64,000 bases of DNA from Acinetobacter sp. Marseille-Q1618 (GCF_902809855.1 NZ_CADDWJ010000002.1:248001-312000); one strand, 5' to 3'. Positions 27,199-36,505 are shown, numbered from the stretch's first letter. The notes: generated by a model from the sequence alone, not told the origin. Numbers and translations: made by a program.

Positions 27199-28077
27199 TT
27201 AATCACCACCTCCGCCACAGCTACTACAACTACTACACGAAGAATCTGAACTCGAATCACCATCGGAGTTCACATCATGACCTGAATGAGAATGACTCAC
27301 ATCGCTGGATGAGCCTGAACATGAAGATGAACATGCGGTTGTAGACGAACATGCGCTATTTTGTTCTATAAGTGAAGTATTTGAACTGACATGAAGTAAT
27401 TGTGCGTACATCGCAAGCAATAAGGGTAATTTAAAATAAATACCATTTTCCCATTTTACCTGTGCATCGATCTGAAATAAACGAGGCAAAGTTTGCGTAT
27501 TTTTTGGATCTAAATGATGGATCTGGCATGCAGCATGCCACGTATTCATCAATTGTTGCTGTTGTTGTGCTTTTTGTAGCGCTGTCGGATTTTGATCGTG
27601 CGGTTTATGCTTTAAGAGATAACCCAAAGAGCTTTGACATAATTGTCGATAAAAATATGGATACTCTTCCAACAATAAATGCCACAATGCATCGACTGCA
27701 TGTGAAGGCATCGCATAGGAGTTTTTCGACCACAGATGTAGAGCGAGATAATCTTTAAAGCCCTCAGCAATGATCTGTTGTGAAGACAAACTTACTTGTG
27801 GATGACGCTGATAAAATGCTTGCCAAATATCATTGGGAATTTGCATTTCAACCAAGTGTTTTAATTTCTGACGATGCCGCATTCGAGCCAATGTCCAAAA
27901 AAACACAAAAATGATGCTAAAGATCAGTGGAAAATACAGATTAAAATAATAGAGAAATAAGCCCCCGAATAGCAGAATAATAAAACCCAAAAGAAAAAAC
28001 CGTTTCCACGAGCATTTGAATGTATTGCGATTTATTTGATTAAAATCATGGATAGCGCGATGTTGTATAATGTGCAA
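27199..28077 (-). CDS. Membrane protein with Ser/Cys/Gly-rich C-terminal tail
   Basis: 292 residues. Two membrane helices near the N-terminus (FFLLGFIILLFGGLFLYYF and LIFSIIFVFFWTLARM) are followed by a helical soluble domain with HAVDALWHLLLEEYPYFYRQL and GYLLKHKPHD, reminiscent of the D-x-x-W-H motif of glycine-rich domain (GRDP-like) proteins. The last ~50 residues are low complexity: runs of Ser and Cys, a His/Asp section (SHSHSGHDVNSDGD), and the ending SSCSSCSSCGGGGD. Such CxxC-rich glycine tails occur in TIGR04222-type membrane proteins. Metal binding by the tail is possible, but the function is unknown. It converges on the small membrane protein gene. Confidence 0.65.
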   Translation of the reverse strand: MHIIQHRAIHDFNQINRNTFKCSWKRFFLLGFIILLFGGLFLYYFNLYFPLIFSIIFVFFWTLARMRHRQKLKHLVEMQIPNDIWQAFYQRHPQVSLSSQQIIAEGFKDYLALHLWSKNSYAMPSHAVDALWHLLLEEYPYFYRQLCQSSLGYLLKHKPHDQNPTALQKAQQQQQLMNTWHAACQIHHLDPKNTQTLPRLFQIDAQVKWENGIYFKLPLLLAMYAQLLHVSSNTSLIEQNSACSSTTACSSSCSGSSSDVSHSHSGHDVNSDGDSSSDSSCSSCSSCGGGGD

Positions 28078-28289
28078 TAGCTTTAACCTTTTATTTATTT
28101 TTATAACTTCACTATAAAAGTAAATCCTATATTTTGTATAGCAAAAACGTGTATATAAATTTTTCTAGATATCTGTCCTGCTTTAAATAATTTTCAAAAT
28201 TTGTAATTTTTTAAGAATTGCTTTGATTAATTCTAAAAATTTCTGAATAATGAATTACGTATAAAAATTCTTTATGGATGGGAAATATC

Positions 28290-29147
28290 ATGAATCTTGC
28301 TGCTTTTGAAGCCTTTGTTAAAGTTATGGAAACTGGTTCAATTTCTATGGCAGCAGAACAACTGTTTATTACCCAACCTGCTGTCACCAAACGAATACAT
28401 AGCCTTGAAGATTATTTTGGTGTCAAACTTTTTGAGTCCGCAGGGCGTGGGGTTCAAGCGACACATGCGGCACATTCGTTATTACCCAAAGTTAAAAATT
28501 GGTTAAATGAGTTGGGTGATATTCACCACACGCTCAGCCATGAACAAGGGCAAGTGCAAGGTAAACTGAAAATTGGTACAAGTCATCATATCGGCTTGCA
28601 TCATTTACCTGTACACCTCAAAAAATATGTCCAAGATTTTCCAAATGTCACCTTAGATGTGCATTTTGTCGACTCAGAACAAGCGCACGAACAAGTACTT
28701 GCAGGTGATTTAGAGCTAGCATTTTTGACTTTACCACCACAAGGGGATGAGCGTTTAAAATACGTCAAAATCTGGGATGATCCTTTGGCATTTGTGGTTG
28801 CGCCTTTTCATCCTTTGGCACACAAAGAAAACCTTACCATTGAAGATTTAATCGAATATTCGAGCCTGATTCCTGCATCCCAAACCTATACCAGTCAAAT
28901 CACTTTGGCTGAGTTTGAGAAAAAAGGTTTAAAACCTAAAATAACTATGAGTAACAATACTTTAGAAGCGATTCGTATGTTGGTTTCAATTGGTTTAGGT
29001 TGGTCAGTTTTGCCTAAGACATTATTAAATAATGATTTAAAACAATTAGATATAAATGTAAATATGTATCGCCAATTAGGAATGGTCTGGCATCCTGCAC
29101 GTAGTCAATCACGTGCTGTTTTAGAACTTATTGAAATGATGAAATAA
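28290..29147 (+). CDS. LysR-family transcriptional regulator
   Basis: 285 residues from MNLAAFEAFVKVMETGSIS (the GGATGGG upstream favours this ATG over the one 12 bases earlier). The N-terminal winged helix has MAAEQLFITQPAVTKRIHSLE; the C-terminal part is a substrate-binding domain (KLKIGTSHHIGLHHLPVHL ... LVSIGLGWSVLPKTLL). The ligand is unknown. The neighbours give no clear target: noncoding sequence lies on both sides, then a DUF2789 gene. Confidence 0.9.
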   Translation: MNLAAFEAFVKVMETGSISMAAEQLFITQPAVTKRIHSLEDYFGVKLFESAGRGVQATHAAHSLLPKVKNWLNELGDIHHTLSHEQGQVQGKLKIGTSHHIGLHHLPVHLKKYVQDFPNVTLDVHFVDSEQAHEQVLAGDLELAFLTLPPQGDERLKYVKIWDDPLAFVVAPFHPLAHKENLTIEDLIEYSSLIPASQTYTSQITLAEFEKKGLKPKITMSNNTLEAIRMLVSIGLGWSVLPKTLLNNDLKQLDINVNMYRQLGMVWHPARSQSRAVLELIEMMK

Positions 29148-29396
29148 ATTATTAAGTGATTTAAGATTTTAAAATAAAACCAGAAAACCATATTTCAGAA
29201 ATCATCCAAGTCAAACTAAACTTGGAAGAACTCCGTATCTGAAATATGGAATTCTGACTTGAGCGCTGTATTTTCTTATTGTATCTGTTGTATTGTTGAA
29301 TAATGAGTTTACTTTTTTGTTTTCACTATTCTTATTATTTGTAGTGCTATTTTAAAACATAGATTATTGCAATTTGATTAAATAATTTAAGAAATA
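29148..29396. repeat. Noncoding region with a nested inverted repeat (29188-29249)
   Basis: A perfect 12-bp outer repeat CCATATTTCAGA / TCTGAAATATGG (29188-29199, 29238-29249) encloses a 6-bp inner repeat CCAAGT / ACTTGG (29206-29211, 29220-29225). The structure could be a cruciform, an RNA cloverleaf-like fold or a small palindromic element. It is followed by AT-rich sequence. No ORF was seen. Its role in ending the LysR gene transcript is doubtful, as no T-run follows. Confidence 0.55.
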
Positions 29397-29430
29397 AAAA
29401 AACCATGTAAATTTTGATTACATGGTTTTT
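29397..29430. terminator. Bidirectional terminator before the DUF2789 gene
   Basis: Perfect stem AAAACCATGTAA / TTACATGGTTTT, 7-base loop, with A- and T-runs outside on both sides; it suits the minus-strand DUF2789 gene and the upstream plus-strand transcript. Confidence 0.9.
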
Positions 29431-29457
29431 AATTTTTACCGCATGAAAATATCTTTA

Positions 29458-29700
29458 TTATTTTACAGAATCTTCGTGTAATGATTCATTCAGTTGATCC
29501 ACAACCGTTGCCCACTCTCCATCTGAACTCAACTTTTCATCTAAAAACTGACGTTGCGCATCCGTCCAGAAGTCTGCTTGGGTTAAAAAAGTATCTGCAT
29601 CAAGTTGATGTGTTTCAATGAATTGGGCAATTGCTGCTTCGCTTGCATCTAAACCGAGTTGTTCAAATAAATTGGTCATTCTTGGACGTGTTTGGCTCAT
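29458..29700 (-). CDS. DUF2789 family protein
   Basis: 80 residues from MSQTRPRMTNLFEQLGL, chosen because GGAG lies 8 bases upstream; an ATG six codons earlier lacks this. The body LGLDASEAAIAQFIETHQLDAD and FLTQADFWTDAQRQFLDEKL is the conserved DUF2789 pattern of a small acidic all-helical protein. The function is unknown. It is followed by its terminator. Confidence 0.82.
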   Translation of the reverse strand: MSQTRPRMTNLFEQLGLDASEAAIAQFIETHQLDADTFLTQADFWTDAQRQFLDEKLSSDGEWATVVDQLNESLHEDSVK

Positions 29701-29919
29701 TTCTTTTCTCCAGATCAAGATAAAATCTTTGCTTTCAACATAACATTTTTAGTTTTAAAATGAAGTATAAATTTATTCAAAATAATCAAAATCTTGACGA
29801 TTATTTTTGAAAATAACATTTACAAGTTCAGATATATATGTACAAACCATTATGTTTTAATGATTTTAAAGTCATGCGCTTAAATGTAGTTTTATAAAAA
29901 TATTGATCAGGTCTTTAAA

Positions 29920-30156
29920 ATGATGATTTGGATCGCTTTTTATATTGTCATGAGCCTATTACATAAATGGATCATTTCTTGGGGTGGTGCCAAAATCATC
30001 CAAGGTTGGAAATCTTTTTTTGTCTTGGGTTGGTTTGCATGGGATTGGAATGTAGAACAAATTCGATTCTATGCAGTACTTAGTTGGATTATTTTTACCC
30101 TCATTTTTGTATTAGGCTGTTTTAACTCACAATTTCGTCAAGAATATTTATCTTAA
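29920..30156 (+). CDS. Small hydrophobic protein of unknown function
   Basis: 78 residues, rich in Trp (nine) with two predicted membrane helices (MIWIAFYIVMSLLHKWII and FYAVLSWIIFTLIFVLGCF). No family recognised. The ATG ATG start follows CAGGTCTTTAAA, a plausible but weak ribosome-binding site. Codon use resembles that of the neighbours. It lies between DUF2789 (divergent) and a convergent HAD gene. Probably a real inner-membrane protein, but conservation has to be checked. Confidence 0.5.
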   Translation: MMIWIAFYIVMSLLHKWIISWGGAKIIQGWKSFFVLGWFAWDWNVEQIRFYAVLSWIIFTLIFVLGCFNSQFRQEYLS

Positions 30157-30236
30157 TTTTTAAATACTTAAAGAACAAGCAATATCAGATCACATTGCTT
30201 GTTTTGAGTTTTTGCTTGTTTTAAGTTTTCGAAAAA

Positions 30237-30887
30237 TCAAATCGACCAATCTTGAATATCCCAGCCTTGTTCTTTTGCCAAAGCCGCTAAACGATCATCA
30301 GGATTTACCGCAATTGCATGATCTGCATACTCCAACAAGAAGCGATCATTGATCGAATCGGAATATGCCCACGACTCTGTCACATCACGCCCTTCAAGCC
30401 ATTGATCTAAACGTGCCAATTTACCCTTTTGATAACACGGAATATTAATGACTTTACCTGTGTATTTTCCATCAACTACTTCTGCATTGGTCGCAATGAT
30501 TTCGGTAATCCCAAACTCACGGAAAATCGGTGCAGTAATAAAGTCCGATGTTGCGGTGATTCCCACTAAAGCATGTCCTGCATCTTGATGACGTTGAATC
30601 GCCTCAAAACCTTTGGGACGCATTTGTGGACGAATCACTTTTTGCATAAAAAGTTGATGTAATTCTGTTAAATAGGCATTGTCATGTTGCGTCAAAAACT
30701 CAAAGACAAATTCATTATAGGCAATCGGATCCAGTTGCCCAGCTTTATAGTCTTCATAAAACTTATCATTCATTGCACGATGATGAATCGGATCGACCAA
30801 ACCTTCTTTGACTAAAAACTCCCCCCAAGAATGGTCTGAGTCGGTATTTAATAAGGTGTGATCAAGGTCAAACAGCGCCAATTTCAT
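30237..30887 (-). CDS. HAD-IB family phosphatase (SerB-like)
   Basis: 216 residues. The first HAD motif is LALFDLDHTLLNTDSD (D-x-D nucleophile), motif II is GITATSDFI, the lysine is in CYQKGKLARLDQWL and motif III is SWAYSDSINDRFLLEYAD. HAD subfamily IB includes phosphoserine phosphatase and related small-molecule phosphatases. The substrate is unclear. The gene lies divergent to rppH, 183 bases apart. Confidence 0.9.
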   Translation of the reverse strand: MKLALFDLDHTLLNTDSDHSWGEFLVKEGLVDPIHHRAMNDKFYEDYKAGQLDPIAYNEFVFEFLTQHDNAYLTELHQLFMQKVIRPQMRPKGFEAIQRHQDAGHALVGITATSDFITAPIFREFGITEIIATNAEVVDGKYTGKVINIPCYQKGKLARLDQWLEGRDVTESWAYSDSINDRFLLEYADHAIAVNPDDRLAALAKEQGWDIQDWSI

Positions 30888-31070
30888 GAAAATACTCGTG
30901 CAAACTGAAAATTAAGAAAAAAAATGTAAATCTATCTCCGCTAGTCGATAGAAATTCGTTAAGATCATAGCAATTTTACAACATTATTACTTTGACTTTG
31001 TCGAGTTGGACTAAAGAGTGAATGTCCCCATATACAAAGTCAATGAAATTCACAAAATTTAGGTAGCCAA

Positions 31071-31571
31071 ATGATCGATTCAGAAGGTTTCCGACCCAAC
31101 GTCGGGATCATTTTGGCAAATGATATTGGACAAGTTTTATGGGCAAAGCGCATTGGTCACAATGCATGGCAATTTCCTCAAGGAGGTATCCAGTTTGGAG
31201 AAACTCCTGAGCAAGCTCTTTTTAGAGAACTACGAGAAGAAGTTGGGCTCCTACCAGAGCACGTCCAAATAATTGCACAAACCGAAGGTTGGTTGCATTA
31301 TCGTTTGCCGCTTCGATACATTCGTTCGGATTCCGATCCCGTATGTATTGGACAAAAGCAAAAATGGTTTTTATTAAAATTGGTAGCATCAACGAACTAT
31401 ATTCAGTTGAACCTATCTGATCCGCCAGAGTTTGACCAATGGCAATGGGTTAGCTATTGGTATCCGCTGGGTCAGGTGGTGAATTTTAAACGTGATGTTT
31501 ATCGTAAAGCAATGATGGAGTTGTGTATGCAAATGCCACAATTTTTACCTGAAGTTTCTATAAAAATCTAA
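31071..31571 (+). CDS. rppH: RNA pyrophosphohydrolase RppH
   Basis: 166 residues. The Nudix box starts [19 protein letters not shown] and ends EVGLL; the N-terminal [14 protein letters not shown] and the segment [22 protein letters not shown] are RppH-specific. It removes pyrophosphate from 5'-triphosphorylated mRNA and so begins 5'-end-dependent decay. ptsP follows 82 bases later on the same strand, the order found in other gammaproteobacteria. Confidence 0.95.
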   Translation: MIDSEGFRPNVGIILANDIGQVLWAKRIGHNAWQFPQGGIQFGETPEQALFRELREEVGLLPEHVQIIAQTEGWLHYRLPLRYIRSDSDPVCIGQKQKWFLLKLVASTNYIQLNLSDPPEFDQWQWVSYWYPLGQVVNFKRDVYRKAMMELCMQMPQFLPEVSIKI

Positions 31572-31653
31572 AGATTTTTTGAGAGGCTACTGTTATAAAT
31601 AAAAGTGAAATTATACATTTGAGCACAATCCTACTATAAGGAGCATATATCCC

Positions 31654-33954
31654 ATGTCGAACATGCAACTAGACACCCTAAGACGTATTGTCCAAGAAAT
31701 TAATACGTCTGTCAGCTTGCATGAGTCTTTAGAAATCATGGTCAATCAAGTTTCTGAAGCGATGCATGTCGATGTATGCTCCATTTATTTACTCGATGAG
31801 CGTAATCAACGCTTTGTCCTCATGGCGACCAAAGGACTCAACCCCAATGCTGTAGGCAATGTTTCATTGCATACCAGTGAGGGCTTGGTCGGTTTAGTCG
31901 GACAACGTGAGGAAATTGTCAACTTAGACAATGCGCCGAAACACGAACGCTTTTTATATCTCCCTGAAACTGGCGAAGAGATTTATAACTCTTTCCTCGG
32001 TGTCCCTGTGATGTATCGCCGTAAAGTCATGGGCGTTTTGGTGGTACAAAATAAAGAACCCCAAGATTTTAGTGAAGCGGCTGAATCATTTTTAGTCACT
32101 TTATGTGCCCAACTTTCGGGTGTGATTGCACATGCACATGCAGTAGGTAATATTGACGTTTTCCGTAAGCCAAACAGTTTACCGACCTATAAAACCTTTC
32201 AAGGAATTTCAGGCTCAGGCGGGATTGCGATTGGTCGTGCCATTATTCTCTATCCACCTGCAGATTTGGCGGCTGTGCCAGATCGTGAAGCCGATGACAT
32301 TAGTGAAGAATTACAACTTTTAGATCATGCGATAGCATCTGTACGTAATGAAATTCAATCACTTGATGACAAAATGCAAGATGCGCTCATGGCAGAAGAG
32401 CGTGCGCTGTTTAGCGTATTCTTACGCATGTTAGATGAAAATGCCTTACCTTCTGAGATCAAGACTGAAATCCGTGATGGCAATTGGGCACAAGGTGCGG
32501 TACGTATTGTGATTGACAAACACATTGCACTATTTGCACAAATGGAAGATGACTATTTGCGTGAACGGGTTTCAGATCTAAAAGACCTTGGTCGTCGTAT
32601 ATTGGCCTATTTACAAGAAGCAGATTCAAGTCATCGTGAACTGACTGATGAAAGCATTCTTATTGGTGATGAAATTTCTACTGCGGCTTTGGTTGAACTG
32701 CCTGTCGATAAAATTGCAGCGATTGTCACCACTGAAGGTGCGATGAACTCACATATGGTCATCGTCGCACGTGCGCTCGGCATTCCAACTGTCGTGGGTG
32801 TGACTGAACTTCCAGTCAATACACTTGATGATGTGGAAATGATCGTCGATGCACATCAAGGACGGGTTTTTATTAATCCACCACGTCGTATGCGTACTCG
32901 TTATAAAGAGATCCAAAAAGAAGAAGAGCAAATTGCCAAAGACCTTAAACAGTACGAAACCAAAGATGCCATTACTCCTGATGGTATTGCTGTTAAGTTG
33001 TATGTGAATACAGGCTTAATGATTGATGTAGTACGTGGCGTGCAACGTGGTGCCAAAGGCGTTGGTTTATATCGTTCTGAAATTCCATTTATGCTGCGTG
33101 AGCGCTTTCCGGGTGAAGAAGAACAACGGGCAATTTATCGCCAACAACTCAGCCACTTTGCTAATAAACCTGTGGTCATGCGGACACTAGATATTGGTGC
33201 GGACAAAGATTTGCCTTATTTCTCGATTGAAGAAGAAAACTCAGCATTAGGTTGGCGTGGTGTTCGCTTTACCCTTGATCATCCTGAAATTTTTTCTTCA
33301 CAAATCCGTGCCATGCTCAAAGCCAGTATTGGTTTAAATAACTTACATATTTTATTGCCAATGGTCACCAGTGTCAGTGAGGTGGAAGAAGCTTTATACT
33401 TACTAGATCGTGACTGGCATGCTGTTCAAGAAGAAGAACAAGTTAAAATCACCAAACCAAAAATCGGCATCATGGTCGAAGTTCCAAGTGTGCTTTTACA
33501 AATTGATGAATTTGCGCCTTTAGTAGATTTCTTCTCTGTTGGTTCAAATGATTTAACTCAGTATTTATTGGCTGTTGATCGTAACAATCCACGTGTTGCG
33601 AACGTTTATTCACATGCACACCCTGCTGTATTACGTGCTTTGACACGTTTAGTAAAAGAATGTCATAAGTATGATAAACCTGTCAGCATTTGTGGAGAAA
33701 TGGCGGGCGATCCATTGAATGCGATTTTGCTGATGGCAATGGGCTTTAATACCCTATCAATGAGTTCAAGTAATATTTTACGTGTGCGTAAAGCAATTTG
33801 TCATGTGCCTATGCCAGATGCAAAAGAGCTATTAGAGCAAGCATTGAAAATGAATAATCCATTGATGGTAAGAAGTTTGCTTGAATATTATTTTAAAACC
33901 CATGGTCTGGGAGATATGGTGAAAAGTACAACACGTGTAGTCAGTTATAGTTAA
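31654..33954 (+). CDS. ptsP: Phosphoenolpyruvate-protein phosphotransferase PtsP (EI-Ntr)
   Basis: 766 residues. An N-terminal GAF domain (~15-160: VSLHESLEIMVNQVSEAMHVDVC) precedes the EI region: the phosphorylated histidine in GAMNSHMVIVARALG, the PEP-binding barrel with GVGLYRSEIPFML, GSNDLTQYLLAVDRNNP and the catalytic cysteine in ICGEMAGDP. It starts the nitrogen phosphotransferase relay (EI-Ntr to NPr to EIIA-Ntr). The GAF domain senses nitrogen status (glutamine) in the family. Ends at a terminator shared with the ArfA-like gene. Confidence 0.96.
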   Translation: MSNMQLDTLRRIVQEINTSVSLHESLEIMVNQVSEAMHVDVCSIYLLDERNQRFVLMATKGLNPNAVGNVSLHTSEGLVGLVGQREEIVNLDNAPKHERFLYLPETGEEIYNSFLGVPVMYRRKVMGVLVVQNKEPQDFSEAAESFLVTLCAQLSGVIAHAHAVGNIDVFRKPNSLPTYKTFQGISGSGGIAIGRAIILYPPADLAAVPDREADDISEELQLLDHAIASVRNEIQSLDDKMQDALMAEERALFSVFLRMLDENALPSEIKTEIRDGNWAQGAVRIVIDKHIALFAQMEDDYLRERVSDLKDLGRRILAYLQEADSSHRELTDESILIGDEISTAALVELPVDKIAAIVTTEGAMNSHMVIVARALGIPTVVGVTELPVNTLDDVEMIVDAHQGRVFINPPRRMRTRYKEIQKEEEQIAKDLKQYETKDAITPDGIAVKLYVNTGLMIDVVRGVQRGAKGVGLYRSEIPFMLRERFPGEEEQRAIYRQQLSHFANKPVVMRTLDIGADKDLPYFSIEEENSALGWRGVRFTLDHPEIFSSQIRAMLKASIGLNNLHILLPMVTSVSEVEEALYLLDRDWHAVQEEEQVKITKPKIGIMVEVPSVLLQIDEFAPLVDFFSVGSNDLTQYLLAVDRNNPRVANVYSHAHPAVLRALTRLVKECHKYDKPVSICGEMAGDPLNAILLMAMGFNTLSMSSSNILRVRKAICHVPMPDAKELLEQALKMNNPLMVRSLLEYYFKTHGLGDMVKSTTRVVSYS

Positions 33955-33956
33955 AA

Positions 33957-34151
33957 CTATGCATAAAAATAAAAGCCATTAAAACAAAAAGGTCGATAAT
34001 CATCAGAATATCGACCTTTTTTGTGTTTAGCATAACCACGTTTTGCATCTTTTTTTCGATCTACAAAAGTTTGGCTTTTGTTAAAATCGTGCATGTGTTT
34101 TGCCACAAAGTTGTGAGTCACAAGCTCTGGCACTACTTTTTTCTTTGCCAT
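33957..34151 (-). CDS. ArfA-like ribosome-rescue protein with terminator inside its ORF
   Basis: 64 codons to the stop. It is strongly basic: MAKKKVVPELVTHNFVAKHM, then HDFNKSQTFVDRKKDAKRGY and AKHKKGR. The pattern N-x7-HD followed by KK-x-A/G-K-x-G-Y matches E. coli ArfA (N-x7-HD ... KKGKGSY). A perfect 13-bp hairpin with a T-run (33986-34021) covers codons 44-56, before the stop codon. Transcripts should therefore end without a stop codon, as for arfA, whose protein appears when tmRNA is overloaded. A ribosome-binding site AAGG precedes the ATG. It may instead belong to another small basic family; sequence identity is low. Confidence 0.6.
   Translation of the reverse strand: MAKKKVVPELVTHNFVAKHMHDFNKSQTFVDRKKDAKRGYAKHKKGRYSDDYRPFCFNGFYFYA
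33986..34021. terminator. Bidirectional terminator shared by ptsP and the ArfA-like gene
   Basis: 13-bp perfect stem AAAAAGGTCGATA / TATCGACCTTTTT with a 10-base loop and T-runs on both strands. For ptsP it lies after the stop codon; for the minus-strand small gene it lies before the stop codon. Confidence 0.92.
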
Positions 34152-34297
34152 TTTATTTACCTTTTTTAATACCCATCAAAATAAGATGGGAATGTGATAT
34201 TACGCCTTTCTGCACAAAATACAAGCATTTTAATAAAATATTTTAGCATAACTATCAATATCTTACAAAAATATAAAGATCTCATTTTATATTAAAC

Positions 34298-34319
34298 AGC
34301 CACCCTTTACAGGATGGCT
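34298..34319 (-). terminator. Terminator after the isochorismatase-family gene
   Basis: Minus-strand stem AGCCATCC / GGGTGGCT (one T-G pair) with a 6-base loop, then GTTTAATAT. It lies 14 bases after the stop codon. Confidence 0.7.
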
Positions 34320-34332
34320 TCATCAATTAAAA

Positions 34333-35010
34333 TTAGCGATTTGAATCAAGTACTTCGTTATTACTAATGACTTGTTGTGCTTTGCTATAGCTTTCCATAA
34401 GCAACTGATATGCAGGGAAAATTTGCGTATAAACTTGCGCCCATTCTGCTGCATCTTCACGATTCCAAGTCTTTTGGATTTCAGAAGCAACCGCTGCGGT
34501 ATCCATCGGGACTACACCAGCTTGAACCATGCGTGCCAATGTAATTTCCTGCGCCATTTTACTATATGTCCCAGAAGCATCAACCACTACAAATACTTTG
34601 TAGCCTTCTGCAACTGCACTGATTGCAGGGAAAGCCATACATACGCTGGTAATTGTTCCTGCAATGATCAATGTTTTTTTACCCGTCGCTTTTACCGCTT
34701 GTACAAATTCAAGATTATCCCAAGCGTTGATTTCACCTTTACGCGCGACATACTGCGCATGTGGTGCATTTTGATGAATTTCAGGGATCAATGGACCATT
34801 TGGACCTTGTGGTACTGAAGCCGTTGTAATGACTGGAATATTTGCTAATGATGCAATTTTCGCCAAAGCAGATGCACGTTGACGTAATTCAGTCATTGGC
34901 ATATCACCTACGGTTTGAAATAAACCACTTTGATGATCGATCAATAACATTACTGAATCTTTAGGATCAATCACTGGGCGTTGACCGTTAAAATTTGCTG
35001 GTGTAGACAT
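34333..35010 (-). CDS. Isochorismatase-family cysteine hydrolase (YcaC-like)
   Basis: 225 residues from [20 protein letters not shown], chosen because AAGG lies 8 bases upstream and the family begins here. Catalytic residues are visible: aspartate in [12 protein letters not shown], lysine in [11 protein letters not shown] and cysteine in [12 protein letters not shown]. The length and [12 protein letters not shown] segment are typical of YcaC-like hydrolases, whose natural substrate is unknown. A LysR regulator is encoded divergently, 129 bases away, and probably controls this gene. Confidence 0.87.
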   Translation of the reverse strand: MSTPANFNGQRPVIDPKDSVMLLIDHQSGLFQTVGDMPMTELRQRASALAKIASLANIPVITTASVPQGPNGPLIPEIHQNAPHAQYVARKGEINAWDNLEFVQAVKATGKKTLIIAGTITSVCMAFPAISAVAEGYKVFVVVDASGTYSKMAQEITLARMVQAGVVPMDTAAVASEIQKTWNREDAAEWAQVYTQIFPAYQLLMESYSKAQQVISNNEVLDSNR

Positions 35011-35139
35011 TTTTATTACCTTCATGTTTATTGGTGTGTTTATAATATTAATAATGCAACAATATTTATTAAATACCAAAAATATGACACATTGTCCTAA
35101 GACGTAAACAATAAAATAGTTTTTAAATAAGGTGAGCCA

Positions 35140-36045
35140 ATGAAAGATCTAAATGATCTCTACTATTTTGCAAAAGTAATTGAATACGGTGGGTTTTCGG
35201 CAGCAAGCAATGAATTAATGCTGACAAAATCATTATTGAGTCGCAGAGTAGCAGCGTTAGAAAAACGCTTAGGTGTCAAATTATTAAATAGAACGACTAG
35301 ACAAATTTCCATCACGGAAGTCGGAAAAATTTATTATCAGCACTGTAAAGCGATGTTGATTGAAGCCGAAGCTGCGGATGAAGCTATGCAAATGCTGAGC
35401 GCAGAACCTACAGGAACTGTAAAAATTTCCTGCCCTACTAATTTATTGCATATTAATATCAGTCAAATGCTAAATAAATTCTTAATACAATATCCCAAAG
35501 TAAAACTGCATGTTGAGGCCACCAATCGTAAAGTTGATTTAATCAATGAACGTTATGATGTTGCCATTCGTATTCGCCCTTTGCCTTTAACGGACAGTGA
35601 TTTGATTGTTCGTGATTTGGCTATTTCAAAGCAATATATTGTGGCAAGTCCTGATTTGGTCAACCAACGTTTTAAACTCCAGTCTTTAGATGACTTACAT
35701 CACTGGCCCATTTTGATGATGGAATCGTTCGCACCTGAGTATCATTGGAATTTATTTAATCAAAACAATGAACATTATTATTTTAAATGTGACCCTCGGC
35801 TCACCACCACTGATTTAGTCGCATTACATTCTGCAACCTTACAAGGTTTAGGTGTAGCAAAACTCCCCGAATTGATCAGTAGAGAAGACATAAAAACGGG
35901 ACGTTTAGTTAAAATCATTCCTGAATGGGAACCAAAACCAGAATTAATTCATCTTGCTTATACCTCACGTAGAGGACAACTGCCATCCGTCAAAGCATTG
36001 ATTGATTTTTTAGTTGAAGAATTTAGAACAACTCAAACGACATAA
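35140..36045 (+). CDS. LysR-family regulator divergent from the isochorismatase-family gene
   Basis: 301 residues. Its N-terminal HTH is [20 protein letters not shown] followed by [26 protein letters not shown]; the effector domain begins [15 protein letters not shown]. This group of LysR proteins commonly regulates the adjacent divergent hydrolase or oxidoreductase gene. The divergent arrangement makes autorepression plus activation of the neighbour likely. Ends at a terminator. Confidence 0.9.
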   Translation: MKDLNDLYYFAKVIEYGGFSAASNELMLTKSLLSRRVAALEKRLGVKLLNRTTRQISITEVGKIYYQHCKAMLIEAEAADEAMQMLSAEPTGTVKISCPTNLLHINISQMLNKFLIQYPKVKLHVEATNRKVDLINERYDVAIRIRPLPLTDSDLIVRDLAISKQYIVASPDLVNQRFKLQSLDDLHHWPILMMESFAPEYHWNLFNQNNEHYYFKCDPRLTTTDLVALHSATLQGLGVAKLPELISREDIKTGRLVKIIPEWEPKPELIHLAYTSRRGQLPSVKALIDFLVEEFRTTQTT

Positions 36046-36060
36046 GAATTGAATAAGTAA

Positions 36061-36094
36061 AAAGACCAACATTGACTATTTTATCTTGGTCTTT
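36061..36094 (+). terminator. Terminator after the LysR gene
   Basis: Stem AAAGACCAA / TTGGTCTTT with a 16-base loop, followed by T5. It closes the LysR transcript. Confidence 0.8.
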
Positions 36095-36256
36095 TTATGA
36101 AATGATCTTTATTTTTTAAAGCAAATTGATTCTAAAATAAACACAGAGATAACAGTAGCTTAGTTCTAAATCCTTACGATAATTTACATAAATTTTCATT
36201 AAATCACAAAATAATTAAATCTTTTCAAGAAGATAAATTTGCTTTATTTTAAAAAC

Positions 36257-36275
36257 GTATATATATTGTATATAC
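36257..36275. promoter_or_regulatory. Palindromic operator-like site upstream of the RHH-like gene
   Basis: GTATATATATTGTATATAC is a perfect inverted repeat (7-bp arms, 5-base spacer) 35 bases before the start codon. Ribbon-helix-helix repressors bind such short palindromes, so self-control of the following gene is a reasonable inference. The TATATA elements may also overlap the -10/-35 region. Confidence 0.5.
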
Positions 36276-36309
36276 ATTTTTGATAATCACCTTTGGGGAT
36301 AAATACGTT

Positions 36310-36504
36310 ATGGCTGAATTACCCAAAAAAACAAAGGTGAATAAAAAAGATGGTCAACTCTTAATTCGCATTAATAGTGCTGAGCGGGATGAGTTCTTAC
36401 ACTTATGTGACAACCTAGATACCAGTGCAGCACGAGAATTAAGAAAATTTATCCGTAGTTTTATCAAAAAACATCAGCCAACGGATACCAAAACTAAGGA
36501 GTAA
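36310..36504 (+). CDS. Small ribbon-helix-helix-like protein
   Basis: 64 residues from MAELPKKTKVNKKDG, with GGGGATA upstream. After a basic N-terminus comes QLLIRINSAERDEFLHLCD and NLDTSAARELRKFIRSFIKK, a strand-helix-helix arrangement of the kind in ribbon-helix-helix DNA-binding proteins (strand LLIRIN; helices AERDEFLHLCDNL and SAARELRKFIRSFIKKH). The TSAARELRKFIR block is also found in CopG/Arc-like proteins of plasmids and chromosomes. It is followed by a 38-codon gene with only one base between stop and its start codon, so the pair is cotranscribed. The DNA target may be its own promoter palindrome. Confidence 0.65.
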   Translation: MAELPKKTKVNKKDGQLLIRINSAERDEFLHLCDNLDTSAARELRKFIRSFIKKHQPTDTKTKE

Positions 36505-36505
36505 C

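Noticed and set aside
29188..29249. Integron attC site
   Set aside because: The nested repeat lacks the GTTRRRY core sites, and no integrase or cassette array is near.
34372..34818. 148-codon plus-strand frame opposite the isochorismatase-family gene
   Set aside because: The opposite strand has all catalytic residues of the family; this frame has none.
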